From Clytia hemisphaerica (Eukaryota > Cnidaria > Hydrozoa > Leptothecata > Clytiidae): a stretch of DNA of 64,000 nt. Shown one piece after another: positions 49,043 to 61,270 of this stretch (position 1 is its first letter; each line of letters begins with the position of its first letter). The notes under the pieces were generated by a model. That model worked only from the letters and a program-made list of their open reading frames with translations. It searched no databases and had not been told where the DNA came from. The position numbers and the translations under genes are program-made. The stretch is taken from positions 1,419,870 through 1,483,869 of the forward strand of contig CACVBU010001197.1 in the NCBI GenBank assembly GCA_902728285.1, in the 5' to 3' direction.

Positions 49043-49130
49043 AATATATCGGACGGAGGATCGAGACAAAAATACCATTAGATGCTAGAAATTTCTAACA
49101 TGTTTCGGTCAGGGCCGTTTTCAAGGTAAA
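49043..49130. repeat. Penelope-like end fragment
   Basis: ATATCGGACGGAGGATCGAG, then AATACCATTAGATGCTAGAA, then ACATGTTTCGGTCAGGGCCG. The first part is repeated inverted at 9196-9250. Confidence 0.55.
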
Positions 49131-49285
49131 TTGTATCATTCATTATCATTTTTGACGATTTCTAAATACTGTTCTAGATATGTTCCCATGTTCTTTGTAT
49201 TACTTTTACGATTAGAAGAAGGTTTGTGTTTTTAATTCAAATTTTCATGTGAAATGGCAAGTTCGAAGATTGATTTGATTATCCT

Positions 49286-49476
49286 TTTTTTCCTTAGAAC
49301 AAACTATGTACACAAGGCTTCGATGGTCAAAATGTAAAGAACAAGTTAAGAATATTTGCGGACTCTAAAGCACCCAATTTCTTAGGAAAATGGACAATAC
49401 TCAAAAAATGGGGAAAAAGCTAAGAACAATCCGAAGGCTTTAAAAATTTTGGATGCTTTTATAAAAAAACTTGTAC
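49286..49476. mobile_element. MITE family B, diverged reverse copy
   Basis: AACAAACTATGTACACAAGG, CTTCGATGGTCAAAATG, CACCCAATTTCTTAGGAAAA and ATCCGAAGGCTTTAAAAAT are family B phrases in reverse. It ends TATAAAAAAACTTGTAC. Confidence 0.65.
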
Positions 49477-50517
49477 ATTTTCCTGTCTCCTGTGTTTCGA
49501 AACCAACCGTAAATGAACTTTTAAAAAAATGTATTAATCTACAAAATCTTAATTTGATGAATTGAATTTCAAGTTTTCGCCAATTTTCGACCACCAAATT
49601 ACTTTGCTTTAGCAGCCTCATTCCCATGAAGTAAAGGAGGAGTTTTAAACCAATAAGAGTTTGCAATTTGTCCTAATTAGCAAAGGACATTATAGATTGG
49701 TATCAAAAACCAATCTTATTTATCAAGGTCAAAATCATTAGCTCAGCTACAATAAAATTTCATTTTATCAAGTTCAATTCTAGTCCAGAAGCGGCCTAGG
49801 TTGACCCTGACATTCCCGGGGGAATAAGTAGACCAAACGAGACAAATGACCCCATTTTTGATATCTACATCTTCAAGCCCTATCACAAAGAAAAATCAGT
49901 TTTTGTCAACAAGGAACTTCAAAAATTGACTTTTCAAAGATCTCTATTCCAAAATGACCCATTTTCCCCAGTTTTTCCAGCTTAGAAAAAAAACTGATTT
50001 TGAATTCCCAAGGGACCATACAATGAGAAAATAAAACAAAAGCCATCTACAAATTGTAAAGGTTGAAGCGAAAAAGGTCATTTCGCTACCGTACTATTCT
50101 ACAGGAAACTGATGTTTTTATAATTCAAACTTGCTGTAGCTGACTTTGGTCGCTTTTGATGTTTTATTCCTTTTATCAAACTTGTAAACTCGCCTGCATA
50201 TCTAGGACGTTAGATTGATACAAAAAGACAAAGGGATTTGTTAAACCTTCAATTTCAGCCCCACTTGAAAATTTAGTTTGTTTTCAACCCCGTTTTAAAA
50301 TCTATGGAAAGAAATTGCACTGTAAGACAGAAGTATAAAAAGCGACTTGTTGTTCTACAAACACCTTATCAAACACAAAAATATAAGTTAAAAAACATCA
50401 TTGATTCAACTTTTTGCTCATTCAACATATTCAATCAAATTCATAATTCAAGGAGAGTATAGCAACAAAATATGAAAAATGCTATATTAAACTGAACCCT
50501 TCCAATTTAAATTCCAG
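49477..50517. other. No feature recognised
   Basis: AT-rich sequence; no repeat or exon supported. Confidence 0.4.
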
Positions 50518-50682
50518 TATGACTCACACACAAACTACATCCCAACAACTGAACTAAAATGTTCCGTCGTTATGAGTCAGAAATGCTTATTCATCGATAC
50601 TCCCTTCCCGTCCTACCCAAGACTAAAAGAAACTAACTGTTTTAGTCACAAAGCAATGATCGAATCATTTCGTACCCCTTAA
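50518..50682 (+). CDS. Candidate terminal exon of an unrecognised gene
   Basis: After an acceptor ATTCCAG ending at 50517, a 54-codon frame reads YDSHTNYIPTTELKCSVVMS, QKCLFIDTPFPSYPRLKETN, CFSHKAMIESFRTP and TAA. The frame is open in phase 0 only and is less AT-rich than its flanks. It has three Cys. I know no homologue, and no upstream exon could be paired with it. The last bases (TACCCCTTAAAA) resemble a repeat word at 50848 and 51520, so part of it may be repeat-derived. Confidence 0.25.
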   Translation, partial: YDSHTNYIPTTELKCSVVMSQKCLFIDTPFPSYPRLKETNCFSHKAMIESFRTP

Positions 50683-50842
50683 AATCCACACAAAATACCC
50701 TCTATCTGAAAATCTAGGTGGAGCTAGGCTGAAACTTTTTGTGTTGAAAGTACGCTGTATTTTTACCCTAGTAGTGATGTTTTGTAGAAACCAGTTTTTA
50801 GTTTTTCACGTGGAAACGCCCTTTAAGCTATTAAACCCCTTA

Positions 50843-51532
50843 AAACCTACAAAATGGTTTTTCTCAAATAACTTTTTATAAAATTGTCCTTTTGGTTTCA
50901 AATTTTGAACAGCGATTCATTGCAAAGTTACTAATGCTACAATTAGATCATTGGTACCTAAACTGTATGTTAAAATAAAAATACACCTTAAAACCTACAC
51001 TATTACACCTTAAATCCGCGTGATTCAATTGCTAGAAATCCATTTCCAAAAATTATTTTTAATTAAAAAAACATTTTTAATACTCAGGATTCCATGCCCA
51101 TAATGCATTGCGCCTGTTTTTTGTCAAAAGACGGCTTTGCAGGGTCAAAAATTTTATTGACTTAAGTTACATTTTGGTAGTGTCTAATATGACCATGTTA
51201 GAAAGTCAATTTTCAGATTTAATTGGCCACTTCCATAAATGAGCTTTGAATTAAAAATTTGAGGGCCTATCCATGAAGAAGAAAATGATTTTTTCATACC
51301 TACCATAAGTATAGGTACCTAAAATTCAATTGTGTAATCTCTAGGTCCGAAAAACTTGATTTTTTTAAGGGTTTTTGATAAAAATTTGAATAACTTCGAA
51401 TTTTACGATAATTGAAATTCTCGAAATTAGGTATTTTATGAAAGTACATTTTTAAGACGCTTTATAATATCAAATTAAGTTTAGTGGCTAAGAGAGCCCA
51501 AAGTGCAGTTTTGTAGGTTTTAAGGGGTATGG
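50843..51532. repeat. Inverted repeat with CCCCTTAAAACCTACA ends
   Basis: AACCCCTTAAAACCTACAAA near 50845 pairs with TTTTGTAGGTTTTAAGGGGT near 51509. The words CCTTAAAACCTACA and GGTTTTAAGGGGTATCC recur at 50985 and 51530. Confidence 0.55.
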
Positions 51533-51554
51533 TTTTAAGGGGTATCCACGGGTA

Positions 51555-51650
51555 AGGGGCACGGTCTATCTGAGGGTCGGTTTTCTGAGGTCCCGTCCGC
51601 ACATACCCCTCATCCACCAACTCTAGTACCCCCTCCCCATCGCCCATGGT
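51555..51650. repeat. Family L terminus with CAACTCTAGTACCCCC end
   Basis: GGGTCGGTTTTCTGAGGTCC, CGTCCGCACATACCCCTC, then CCAACTCTAGTACCCCCTCC. It matches 33885-33919 and the ends at 34246 and 56580. Confidence 0.6.
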
Positions 51651-52037
51651 TTAAGATAGGCATACAGTACACGCTTTCAAGCTACTCTATACTAAGGGTT
51701 AAAAGATTTTCTTCTTCCCAGACCATACCATAAACACCAAACTCATCATATAATGTGGACTCAACTACACTATTTACAATGTCACCATGAGTCTTTTGAA
51801 AAAACTGCAGAAATTTTGATTTTTATGAGAAAAAATAAGAGACACGTGTATCAATATAGATAATTTCGATTCCCACGTTATAAGGGTAAAAGTCAACTTT
51901 TATTTCTCATTTTTTAAGTGATACTTCAAAGGTTAATAGGTCATTACAACGATTAGCTATCTCGATGCTAAATCGTATAAAGACTTCCAATATCGTAGGC
52001 AATGCACAACTAAGATTATTCTTTAATCAACTTTAAT

Positions 52038-52228
52038 CACACGTTTTTTATAAGAGCAAGCTATATAAGAATAGAAGGTTTCGATGATCAAAATATTAAG
52101 AACAAGTTAAGAACAATTTAGGGCTCGATTTTTTAAAGAAATAGACAAAAATACTTAATGGCGAAAATAAGAACATGTTAAGAACATTTTTAAGCTTCTT
52201 ATAAAAATTCTTATAAAAAAACCTGTAT
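52038..52228. mobile_element. MITE family B, reverse copy
   Basis: CACACGTTTTTTATAAGAGC to TTCTTATAAAAAAACCTGTA, with AAGGTTTCGATGATCAAAAT inside. Confidence 0.7.
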
Positions 52229-52404
52229 GATTGAGTTGAAAAAGTCAGAAATGTAATTTTTCTAGCTTTGCAAAGTGTGATTATAATTATAACTGTCTTT
52301 CGACCATATTTCGCTAAATTTGCAAAATTTGAGGTTATCCCAATCAATAGATACTGTTAAGTGGGATCTGTAGAAAGAGAGCAAAGATGCTTGCAAAATG
52401 AAAG

Positions 52405-53090
52405 GAAGGCCCAAGCAACGATGTAAAAATAATAGATAACCAACTTGCCTTGATTCTCAAAAAACATCCGTGTTATGGTTGTAAAAATATTAATGACATT
52501 TTGCATCGTAAAAAGTGCAATTAAATAAAAACTTGCTTCATTTGCAACCTTCTATTGGACAGAATCGATCACGTGATGTATATTTTTCCAAAATTTGGGT
52601 TAAAAAAAGTGTATTTTCCTATAGGCAGCCTCACAGAAGGAATTTTTTAATTAGATATTATTGTTCTATAAACATTCATCTGTTTATTTTGTATCAGGCA
52701 ACCTTCATGCACTTTCCATTCGTGAGATATCGCACTTCAAATCACACATATATTTTTCAGATAACAGCATTTTATGAGCGTTTATTTATCCAGATGAAGA
52801 TTAAGTGGTATCAGGCCGATCGGTAGTCAATTTGTCTAAAGATTGGTACCTTTATCTTTTGAAAAAAATTCCAAAATTTGCAGTAAATAACAATTCAAAT
52901 TTTCTATCAATTCAGTGGATGTCAAAAAGTGTGTCAAAATCTAGCTAAAAGCATAACACGCACTGCACACAGAGCTTTTTAAAGGAGTGCTCATTTCAAT
53001 AGGAAAACAATGGTTGTTCTCTTGGGAGAAGTGCCTTCTAGAGGTAGTTGGTTATCTATTATTTTTACATCGTTGGCCCAAGCCAAGCAC
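52405..53090. mobile_element. Inverted repeat, ~40-bp arms
   Basis: GGCCCAAGCAACGATGTAAA-AATAATAGATAACCAACT at the left is complementary to AGTTGGTTATCTATTATTTT-TACATCGTTGGCCC at the right. The 103-codon frame 52515-52826 inside has no recognisable domain. Confidence 0.65.
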
Positions 53091-55371
53091 ATTGTCGTGT
53101 GGCCAAAAAAGGCTTATTAAAGAGGCGACATTTAGACCTTTTGTTTCTATGTCGTTAATGTGCTTCTAAACAATTAAACGATCACTGATTGGTTATTCAA
53201 GAGAAGAGAGTTAATTTGATGAGGCGTTTTTTTTGTTTATTTTATATTTCCTTGTCGAATTACTTAATTACAATCGGAAACCTTATTTTTAATATTACTT
53301 GCAAGTTATAGATTTGATAATATCGTCAGTGCTTGCTAGTGCGGTATGATGATGTGTAAGAATTTTGTAAATAATATTCCCCAATTTCCCAACTCAAGCA
53401 TTAATGTTATTCAGAATTTTATGGATTAAAAGATATTCAATGGGGATTTAAAGATTTGAAAACTTACATTATTTTTGTAACATTTTTTTTTTCAGTTTCA
53501 GTTGTTGCGAAGGTCCTGACCAAATTAAATCAAAAAGAAAATATTGAATTCCGCCACTTCTGGTGTCCAAGGCAATATATTACGTTGTCAATTAACGATT
53601 TTTTAATACGAGTTGAAATTTTTTTTTTAGTGTCAAAACTTTAAGACTTGGCTTACATAAGAGAGAGTCATTTTGATGGATTGGATGACGCTAATGATTT
53701 AGGACCCATCGCATGAAAAATGGTTTAAAAATCTGGAAAATTTTGAATTTTGATTTGCAGTTTTGTGACCATACATTTTGACAAAAAATATCATTTTTAT
53801 AATAAGTCTCATTTCGACAAATAAGTTCCCATTGATCTACGCATTGATCTATAAGAACAAGATGTATAAGAATAAGAAAAAATTTGTACTCTGAAAAAAC
53901 AAAACAAATCGGAGGTTTGAAGTTCGGAATTTTATATTTATTTCAGGGTATAAATATTTAAAGGATTAAATATTAGAGAAAAAAAAAACATCATAATATT
54001 GGACTTCATGAATTTGGCATGTCAAAAACTTCCTATCGAGAAACTCAATGACACTAAAAATAGATCACGAAATATAACGTACCAAACTAAAAATAACTTT
54101 TGAAAATATTTATGGATTGTCCGGTTTTCTCATTGCTGTTGATGGAGGGACATTTCCATTCCATCTGCAGTGTGTCAAAATAATGCGAAAAAAAATGCTT
54201 GCTATTTTTTCACTTTTTGTAATCTACCCACGGGTGTTTTTGTATATTTAGGGGATTTTTTTATTTTCAAGACATGACTTTACTTTCCAATGGATGATTC
54301 GATATCAAAAGAATTAATGCAATTATCTTAATATGCTCGGAAGTTTTAAAGAATATTTTATTGTGAATATTTAGTGGAAAGTAATGAGTTTCTTTCCGAT
54401 GTTACCGAAAATATACAAAGTACGTGAGGCGAGAAATGTTATAAATAAACACACGTCAAAATAAATCAACTTCCTTTCAAATATAATGTTTTATTAACGA
54501 CTTACGTGTAATTTTACTAAGCTGGGTTTATGAAGTTTTGGCGTAACCCAAATTAAACTTTAGTTTTAGGGATCTAGTAATTTGTAGATCATGTTACCAC
54601 AAACAATGAATTGTAATGTTTATTAGGGCAAAAGAGAAGGGTTTCTTTAAGAATTGAAACTTTTGTTTTTCTTTTATCATTCATCCTTTTGGGAATATTC
54701 AAATGACTTGACATTACGACAGAATGACACGACAATTGAATTCGTGGATTTGAAAAACATAGGAATATTTCTTTGTTTTGAATAAAATAAATAATGGTTG
54801 CAATTGCAATTGCAATTGCTCGCTATTGCTTACAATTGCATCGTCATTTTTTTTGTTACATATTTTAAGCTACATAAAATTGATTAAATCTTCAACACCA
54901 AAAAACTTCCCAAAATATAAATCGAGTTCTTGAAGGTGCAAATCACTTTTAGATTTATGGTTTATTTTTTATTCAGGTTTATATTAATTGTAGGATGTCC
55001 TGCTCTTTCATTGCAATTGATGAACAGCTGAGACTCAAAATATCAAATCTACTATTTGCTGCACTGGCACAAAATAAACTGAACGGTCAATTTGCTATGT
55101 TGCCAACTCTATGAGGTTCTCAGAAGCTTTAGGCTACTTTTGGTGTCTATATTGAAATTATTCAATTATTTTTTAATGAGCTGCTTTCAGGGAGGTTGCT
55201 TAATTACAGGAAATGCAAAATCTATTGAAAACTCCAGACGATAATAGTTTTCGAGTTTTCCAGCCCACTAGCTCTTCCGGCAAAGTCGTAAAATTGCTAA
55301 TGATCTGTTTCTAGGGGTTTGTTCATAATGATTTTAACCCTTCGAGCATTTATTACTAGGGCAAGCATCTT
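53091..55371. other. No gene seen; small TTGCAA tandem at ~54796-54835
   Basis: Very AT-rich. The only structure noted is a CAATTG/TTGCAATTGCAATTGC simple repeat near 54796. Confidence 0.4.
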
Positions 55372-55391
55372 GGGGGGGGGGGGGGGGGGGG
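55372..55391. repeat. G20 homopolymer
   Basis: Twenty consecutive G (strand as given), the longest homopolymeric G/C run in the window. Confidence 0.9.
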
Positions 55392-55639
55392 CTATAGGAG
55401 CCCCCCTTAAAATCTCAAGATTGACAAATGCTATGAACCTGAAATTTTGACCTTGTGGTAGATATGGATAATTGGAGATGATTTGTCACCTGGCTGGTTG
55501 GTATTTTACAGACCAGAATGGAAATTATTAAACATATTGACCGATTGGCTCCTTTGATTTGACTTAAATTTGTTTCTGGAAGGCTGATTAGTCAAATAAA
55601 AAAGGACCATTGATGGAAAATTGATCATGTACCCCAAAA

Positions 55640-55850
55640 ATACATGTCACGTGGAGTCGCTTCACAAAATTTGAGCAAAAATATAAAGCAAAAAAAAAGT
55701 TTTATAGGGGTCTTATTTTTAGCATTTTCAAAGAAAAATGTTGTCATCAATGGTGCCAAAATTTTCACCGCTGATGTCTGCCAATTTCAAATCAATTGGA
55801 TAAATATTTCACTTTCGTTTTGGGAGGGGTCTTCTCCCTTCCCCCAAGAT
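55640..55850. repeat. Dispersed repeat related to 35340-35760
   Basis: ATTTTCAAAGAAAAATGTTG, CCAAAATTTTCACCGCTGAT and ATTGGATAAATATTTCAC match that block. The 69-codon frame here is repeat-derived. Confidence 0.55.
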
Positions 55851-56334
55851 TAGTAAAACAAAAAGAACAAATTTGAGTTATAGTGTAAGGAAATTTAATC
55901 GCCCGTGCCTCAATGAATATTATTACTCAAACAATCAAAGATGGAATTAAATTTAACTCTTTCATAGTGACCCTTTGTGGAAACAATTCTTCAGCGGCCT
56001 AAAAGCTTTAGAATTTTTCGGAGCATGCCACTTAAAATATATGTTGTTATTATTATTATCATTTTTAAAAAACACCCTTAAGCTTATAACCATTTTACAA
56101 TTCCTCTGCTACTAGTTTCCCTGTAAAGAGATTCACTCCTTGGCTCCCGAGTTTTGAATAGTAAATATTATATCTTCGATTCATTTATGTTACTTTGTTT
56201 ATCTACTATCTTTTTATTTTGAGATGTCACTCTATCTTCATCTTAATTACGAGACAATATTGTCAATTTGCCATTGTTTTGGGGAAAAAGCATTTTTTAA
56301 ATTTGCACACTTAAATTGTGACCTGAATTCCAGG

Positions 56335-56607
56335 GGGAGGACTTAGGCAAATGAAGGGTGCGATATGTGCCACGCTTAAGGGTACCTATTTTGAACTTCC
56401 AAAGTCCCACTAAGAGTCGGAGAACTTCTTACCCCCTGAAAGATCGAAATTTGGTCAAAATTGGTCAAATTTGTCCCGGTAAGGGTCGTAAAATTCCCAA
56501 AAGTTTCCTTTGTTTTCTTCTTTTTAGTCCCGGTAAGGGTCCAAAGTTTGAAAGTCGGGCGGCATCCCCTGTCAGCTCGCAACCCTAGTACCCCCCCCCC
56601 CCCCCCC
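56335..56607. repeat. AAGGGTCGG repeat ending in CAACCCTAGTA-C17
   Basis: The words TAAGAGTCGGAGAA, GGTAAGGGTCGTAAAATTCC and CCCGGTAAGGGTCCAAAG recur, then CGCAACCCTAGTA runs into 17 C. Open frames on both strands (76 and 94 codons) lie inside it. Confidence 0.65.
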
Positions 56608-57735
56608 GAGCCCGAATTGTGCTCAAGAAAATAATTAAACAAAAAAAAACAGCAAAACATTTTTCCATTGAACGAAAGGAATGGATAATTATTTTCAGCC
56701 AGACAATGAGAGAAGCGAAAGAAAGGTTTTCAAAATTAAGTCCAAGAAAAACAATGCCTTAAAATCGATAACAAAGGGCATGAACATCTGTTTTTGATTG
56801 AAAGTAGAAAAACAGAAGAGCAAAATTAAAGAAAATAAAAAGTAAAACAATAGGGAAATAAAAAAAACCTGGTCAAATTAAGATACCAAGCCTCCTTTTG
56901 CTTTAGTAGAGTTTGATACCTGGGAAAAAGTAAGATTTTTGTGCATAGAAAAACATGAATCAAAACATTTATGTAATTTGTTTTTTTGACAATCGTAGAT
57001 GGAAGACTATTATTTGCTGAAAAATCAGATCAAAAGGATCAGATTTTATGCAAAGTAAATCAATTACTGTCCTCTCCTTTTGATATGTATGAAAATTACA
57101 GGCTTTTTTAAAGATGTGTATATCATTTTGTATTTTGATATTTGTTCTCAAAGGATACGGGTTTTTGTTAAACAACAGCACGGACTTTATATACCCTGGA
57201 CAAAGTTTCTAAATCCCGGCTTAACAAAATCTTTGGTTTTTTGAAAAGAAGTGTAACCCAAATGGCAGCACGGTATCTAAATGATAGCATTACTCGAAAA
57301 CGGTGTAAATGCACCGAGAGCGCTGGATCTACTTTTCGTTGAATACTTTGTGATGATGTAGCGCCTTTTGACGTTAGTTTTTAACACTACAATGGCTTCT
57401 TTGCGGGTACCACTTCCTAAAAATCCCAATCAAAGATGGCAGATACTACTTTGTCCAGGGGTATACTTTATACAGGGGTATATAATGCAGGTCAGTGTAA
57501 ACAGTCACTGAAATCTGAACTCAAAAATATTATTTATCATTGTTTATTTATAAAAGATGAGGGTTGTCTTCTGTGATTCCTCGTTGATGCTGTCTCTCTT
57601 GCATAATTGTTTACGTATGTTTATTTATGTTTTCTTTCCCGTAAATATATACCTTGGTGAAAGATTAACCGGGTTGTCTCAAGTTACCAAAAGTAACAAA
57701 TTTACATCTAAAAAGATGTGACACTTTTTTATGGA
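56608..57735. other. No feature recognised
   Basis: AT-rich, A-rich from 56640 to 56880. Nothing supported. Confidence 0.4.
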
Positions 57736-57749
57736 AATAGAGTCTAATG

Positions 57750-57785
57750 TATAACTTGGCTTGGCTTGGCTTGGCTTGACTTGAC
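57750..57785. repeat. TTGGC/CTTGG pentanucleotide microsatellite
   Basis: About five to six copies of CTTGG, degrading to CTTGA at the right edge. Confidence 0.85.
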
Positions 57786-57929
57786 AGGACTTTTTTCAAA
57801 ATTTAAGATGCAAACACTTGGTTTATAGTATAAAAATATCTGTCTGTTGACTGACTGAAAGAAAAACAACGATACATTAAAATCTAAAGCTGCTTTTATA
57901 GTATCTTTGATAATAACTCCTTCTCGCAG

Positions 57930-58455
57930 ACCCGGTAAGGTTTTTTCAGCAAGTGGGGTAAAAATAACGGTAAAATGCGGGGGTTTATATTCTCATGTTT
58001 TTGATGACTGGTGATTTAAATACCAGTTTTTTCAAGTCAGAAAATTCAGCTAGGATGTAAAAAACACATATTCCACAGAGAAAATTTGTTTTTGATTATT
58101 TTCAGCGGGGAAAAAATTGAAGTATAATTTTCCACTAGAGACAATATTTTGGCAATTCTTCCAGTGAGAGGGGTCCCACCGGGTCTACGAGGCGGGAAGG
58201 TACCCCAGTCTCACAGCCCCGGTGGAACTTTTTTCCTTAGTGAAGATAAAAATTCCTATTGAAATCCAAATTGGGTTAGAGATTCTATTGTTCTAAGGTT
58301 AAAAAATCCAGCGGGAATGGTTTTGCAGTGCGATTTTTAAACATCGATTTTTCCATTGGGGCTGAAATTTCAGGATCTTCCCACCGGGTACGAAATTTTT
58401 GTCAAATTTTCCAGTGCAGGGCTGGGGTCCCAGCGGGTCTTGTGACACAGGGGTG
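57930..58455. repeat. CCGGTGGAA / CCAGCGGGAA module, copy 1
   Basis: Short quasi-palindromic words (CCGGTGGAAC, CCAGCGGGAATGG, TTCCATTGGGGC, CCACCGGGT, TTCCAGTG) recur every 20-50 bp. The last 240 bp align with 63010-63258, both ending GTGACACAGGGGTG. Confidence 0.75.
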
Positions 58456-59330
58456 TTTTTCCATTAATCCAATGTAATTTCCATTTTGTTTCCTTTGACG
58501 TTCTGACTCCTCTTTTTACTATAATTAAGTTTCATTTCAATCCTTGGCACGATTCCATGCATTTTCTGGTGATCAGAGAGACAGCAAAAGAGAGAGAGGA
58601 GGAACAATGAGGTCCTTAATGCGACCAAGCAATAAATATTTTTGTTTTTGCGTCATCAAGATGAATCGAGGAAAAACGAAATTTCACAAAAAGTATCCGA
58701 GTAGGAGTGTAAATCTACCTAAGTTAAGAGATCCAAATCTACTGATTTGTGCCCTCCTTCTTGGAGATTAATTTGGTCAATGTGGCTTTTGAATGATGGT
58801 AGCATGCCAGGTTATGTTGCAATCTTTTATTACTTTTGGAAGTTCTTTTTATGAAATGAATGACTTGATTTCTTCGGATAAGCAATAATTCATACCAGAT
58901 TTGTTTTATTGTTTCTTAAACCACAAATAAAATTACCCAGTCCTTCAATTGATGTCTTAGTTTGAGCCTTTTCCTCAAATTTAATAAACTTGGGCTCAAT
59001 CATGTTCAATCACCATGATATTGTAAACTAAAAAAGTTCCTTTCAATTCCACTTTTAAAGACTTTTATTTCTTCGGATAAGCATTAATTCATACCAGAGT
59101 TTTTCTTATTGTTTCTTAAACCACGAATAACCTTGTCTTTTCCTCTTCTATGTCTGTTCATCTACCTGTCTGTTTATCTGCCTGTCTTTCAATTAATGTC
59201 TTAATTTGAGCCTATACCTCAAGTTTAATAAATTTGTTAGGAATTATCTTCAATCACCATGATATTGTATTTTAAACACAAGTTCCTGATAATCCCAAGA
59301 CTCCGTGCATAATTTGACCTGAAATAAAAA
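58456..59330. other. No supported gene; internal ~180-bp duplication
   Basis: CTTCGGATAAGCAATAATTC at 58873 and CTTCGGATAAGCATTAATTC at 59072 begin two diverged copies that continue through ATTGTTTCTTAAACCAC and later CAATCACCATGATATTGTA. The 75-codon frame at 58544-58771 has no recognisable domain. Confidence 0.5.
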
Positions 59331-59501
59331 TACAGTCAATTCTCTCTAATTCGAATCTCTATTATTCGAATATTTCTATAATTCGAAATTAAATATTGGT
59401 CCCCTCAGTTGAAAAGTGGTCTAATAACTCTCTGTAATTCGAATCTTTCTCTAATTCGAAGAATGGCCTCTAGAAGATCGAATTAGAGAGAGTCAACTGT
59501 A
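59331..59501. mobile_element. pogo/Tigger-like MITE, copy 2
   Basis: TACAGTCAATTCTCTCTAAT-TCGAA to ATCGAATTAGAGAGAGTCAA-CTGTA; the interior repeats CTCTAATTCGAA. Same terminus type as 8998-9166. Confidence 0.85.
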
Positions 59502-60934
59502 CTATGAAATAATGTGCTTTTTATCCTGTACCAGGTAGCACATTCTTTTCGTTGCGCACCTTTTTTCGTTCACGTAAAGTGTAACTTTCTATGTTTCTGT
59601 CACGACACTGGCTAAACAGAACCACAAGATTGGTTTCGTTGATTTTCTTAACATGGGCGTTGTGGGCGTAAAATTGAAATTCGAAAAAACATGAGGTCAA
59701 TATTTGCAATTTTTGGTTACCATGCTTATTCAATATCGTTTTCTGTACTTAATGACCCCGCAATGATATTGTTGAGTTGAGTCACTGATTAAGAAGCTAT
59801 TAATTTCTTTGATTTTCAAGTTATAGAAATTTTCTCTACAATTTTCTCCGTGTACTTAGCACTTCATTTATGGAAAGTGTTTTATTGTATATTTTAAAAG
59901 TTAGTATCCTTCCCTTCAAACCAGGAAGAATTCAGCTGAAAATTTAACATTGAACAAACTGTACAAAAATCTAATGAAAGTAATACTTGTGTTTTAAAGC
60001 GAAGGAACAGACATTCATAAGTATTGAATCGAATAAATGTAACATCTCATAATCATTTTTTAAAAATTGTTCCTCTTTCTTTTATTTGGATGGGTATTTC
60101 GTTTTCCATAATATTATGGTCGAATTACAGATATTCTGATTTCAGGCCCTTACGAAAATAAATCAGAGGTAGTCAAAATTTCCAGCCTCGGATTAACTTT
60201 CGAATTTCTGTCAGCTATTTCGTTCGAATTTTCCCATCCTCTCTAAATTTGTCAACAAGGATCAGTTAGTGGACACTGTGACAGGGGTTTATTATAACCA
60301 ATTATCGCGAGTCCTATAATCCCACCAAATAAATAGTCCACCAAATCTGGTATCAAAAACAACTGTTCGTTATTGGAATCAGTTCATCAGCAATGACTCG
60401 ATTAATCACTGAATATTGGGCAGCTTTATTTTCATCCACTTTTATTCCGCTTTTTCTTTTATCTACACAATTATTTACAAAAGTGAATGGCATTGCATCG
60501 ACACAAATAGATGGTTTTATATAAGAAACCATTCGCCGGAAATGAGATGACATTATGAAAATAGTTGTAAAGCAGTTTCATTTTCTCAAAACATCCCTGG
60601 AATAATCAGTACATAAAAGCTTTATAGGATATTACGTAAATTTAAAATAGAATCTCATTACAAAAATTACCCCATAATTACTTTGACCCCAATACATTAA
60701 AGGTTTTGTTTTTACATAAGTGTTCCCGTTTTATATCAGACACATATTTCATATTGGGACAGTGTCTTGCTTTGACCCCAACACATTAATGTTTTGTAAG
60801 TGAAACTAAATCTTTCATGTCTTCGTTTTAGCCTAAAACAGTCTATTTCACTTTGTCCAAGAAAAACAATTGAATAATAAACAATCCATGTGTCAGCTTC
60901 ATATAATATTTTTATCCCTGATCTGATATAAGCA
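59502..60934. other. No supported gene
   Basis: AT-rich. The minus-strand frame 60353-60553 is discussed under rejected items. Confidence 0.4.
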
Positions 60935-61270
60935 TACACGCTTCTTTTTATGAGAATGGTTTCTTTTCAATTCATCATGAATATTCTTTACTTTTTGGGG
61001 AAAATCATTCTGAAATATTCCTATGGTATTCTTAGGTTTGGATCCAAACCTAGCCAAAATCTAGCATGTAATACATACCCTCAAGCAAATTTTTTTTAGC
61101 ATTGCTGGGTAATAATTGGCAATTTACATGATGATAAGATGCTCTAAAAATGGTATTCTTAGGTTCAGTTCCAAATTCCCTGATGGTGGTATTCTTACCA
61201 TATTCTTAATTTTTTGGCACATTTCATAATAAATATTCTTATAAAGTAAATTCTTATGAAAAAAGCGTGT
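60935..61270. mobile_element. MITE family A, copy 5
   Basis: TACACGCTTCTTTTTATGAG to TTCTTATGAAAAAAGCGTGT, with TTTCATAATAAATATTC and CCTGATGGTGGTATTC inside. More diverged than copies 1-4. Confidence 0.8.

Noticed and set aside
60353-60553. 66-codon minus-strand frame (VDAMPFTFVNNCVDKRKSGI)
   Set aside because: It looks somewhat protein-like, perhaps a fragment of a coding exon, but I could not identify a family or matching exons.
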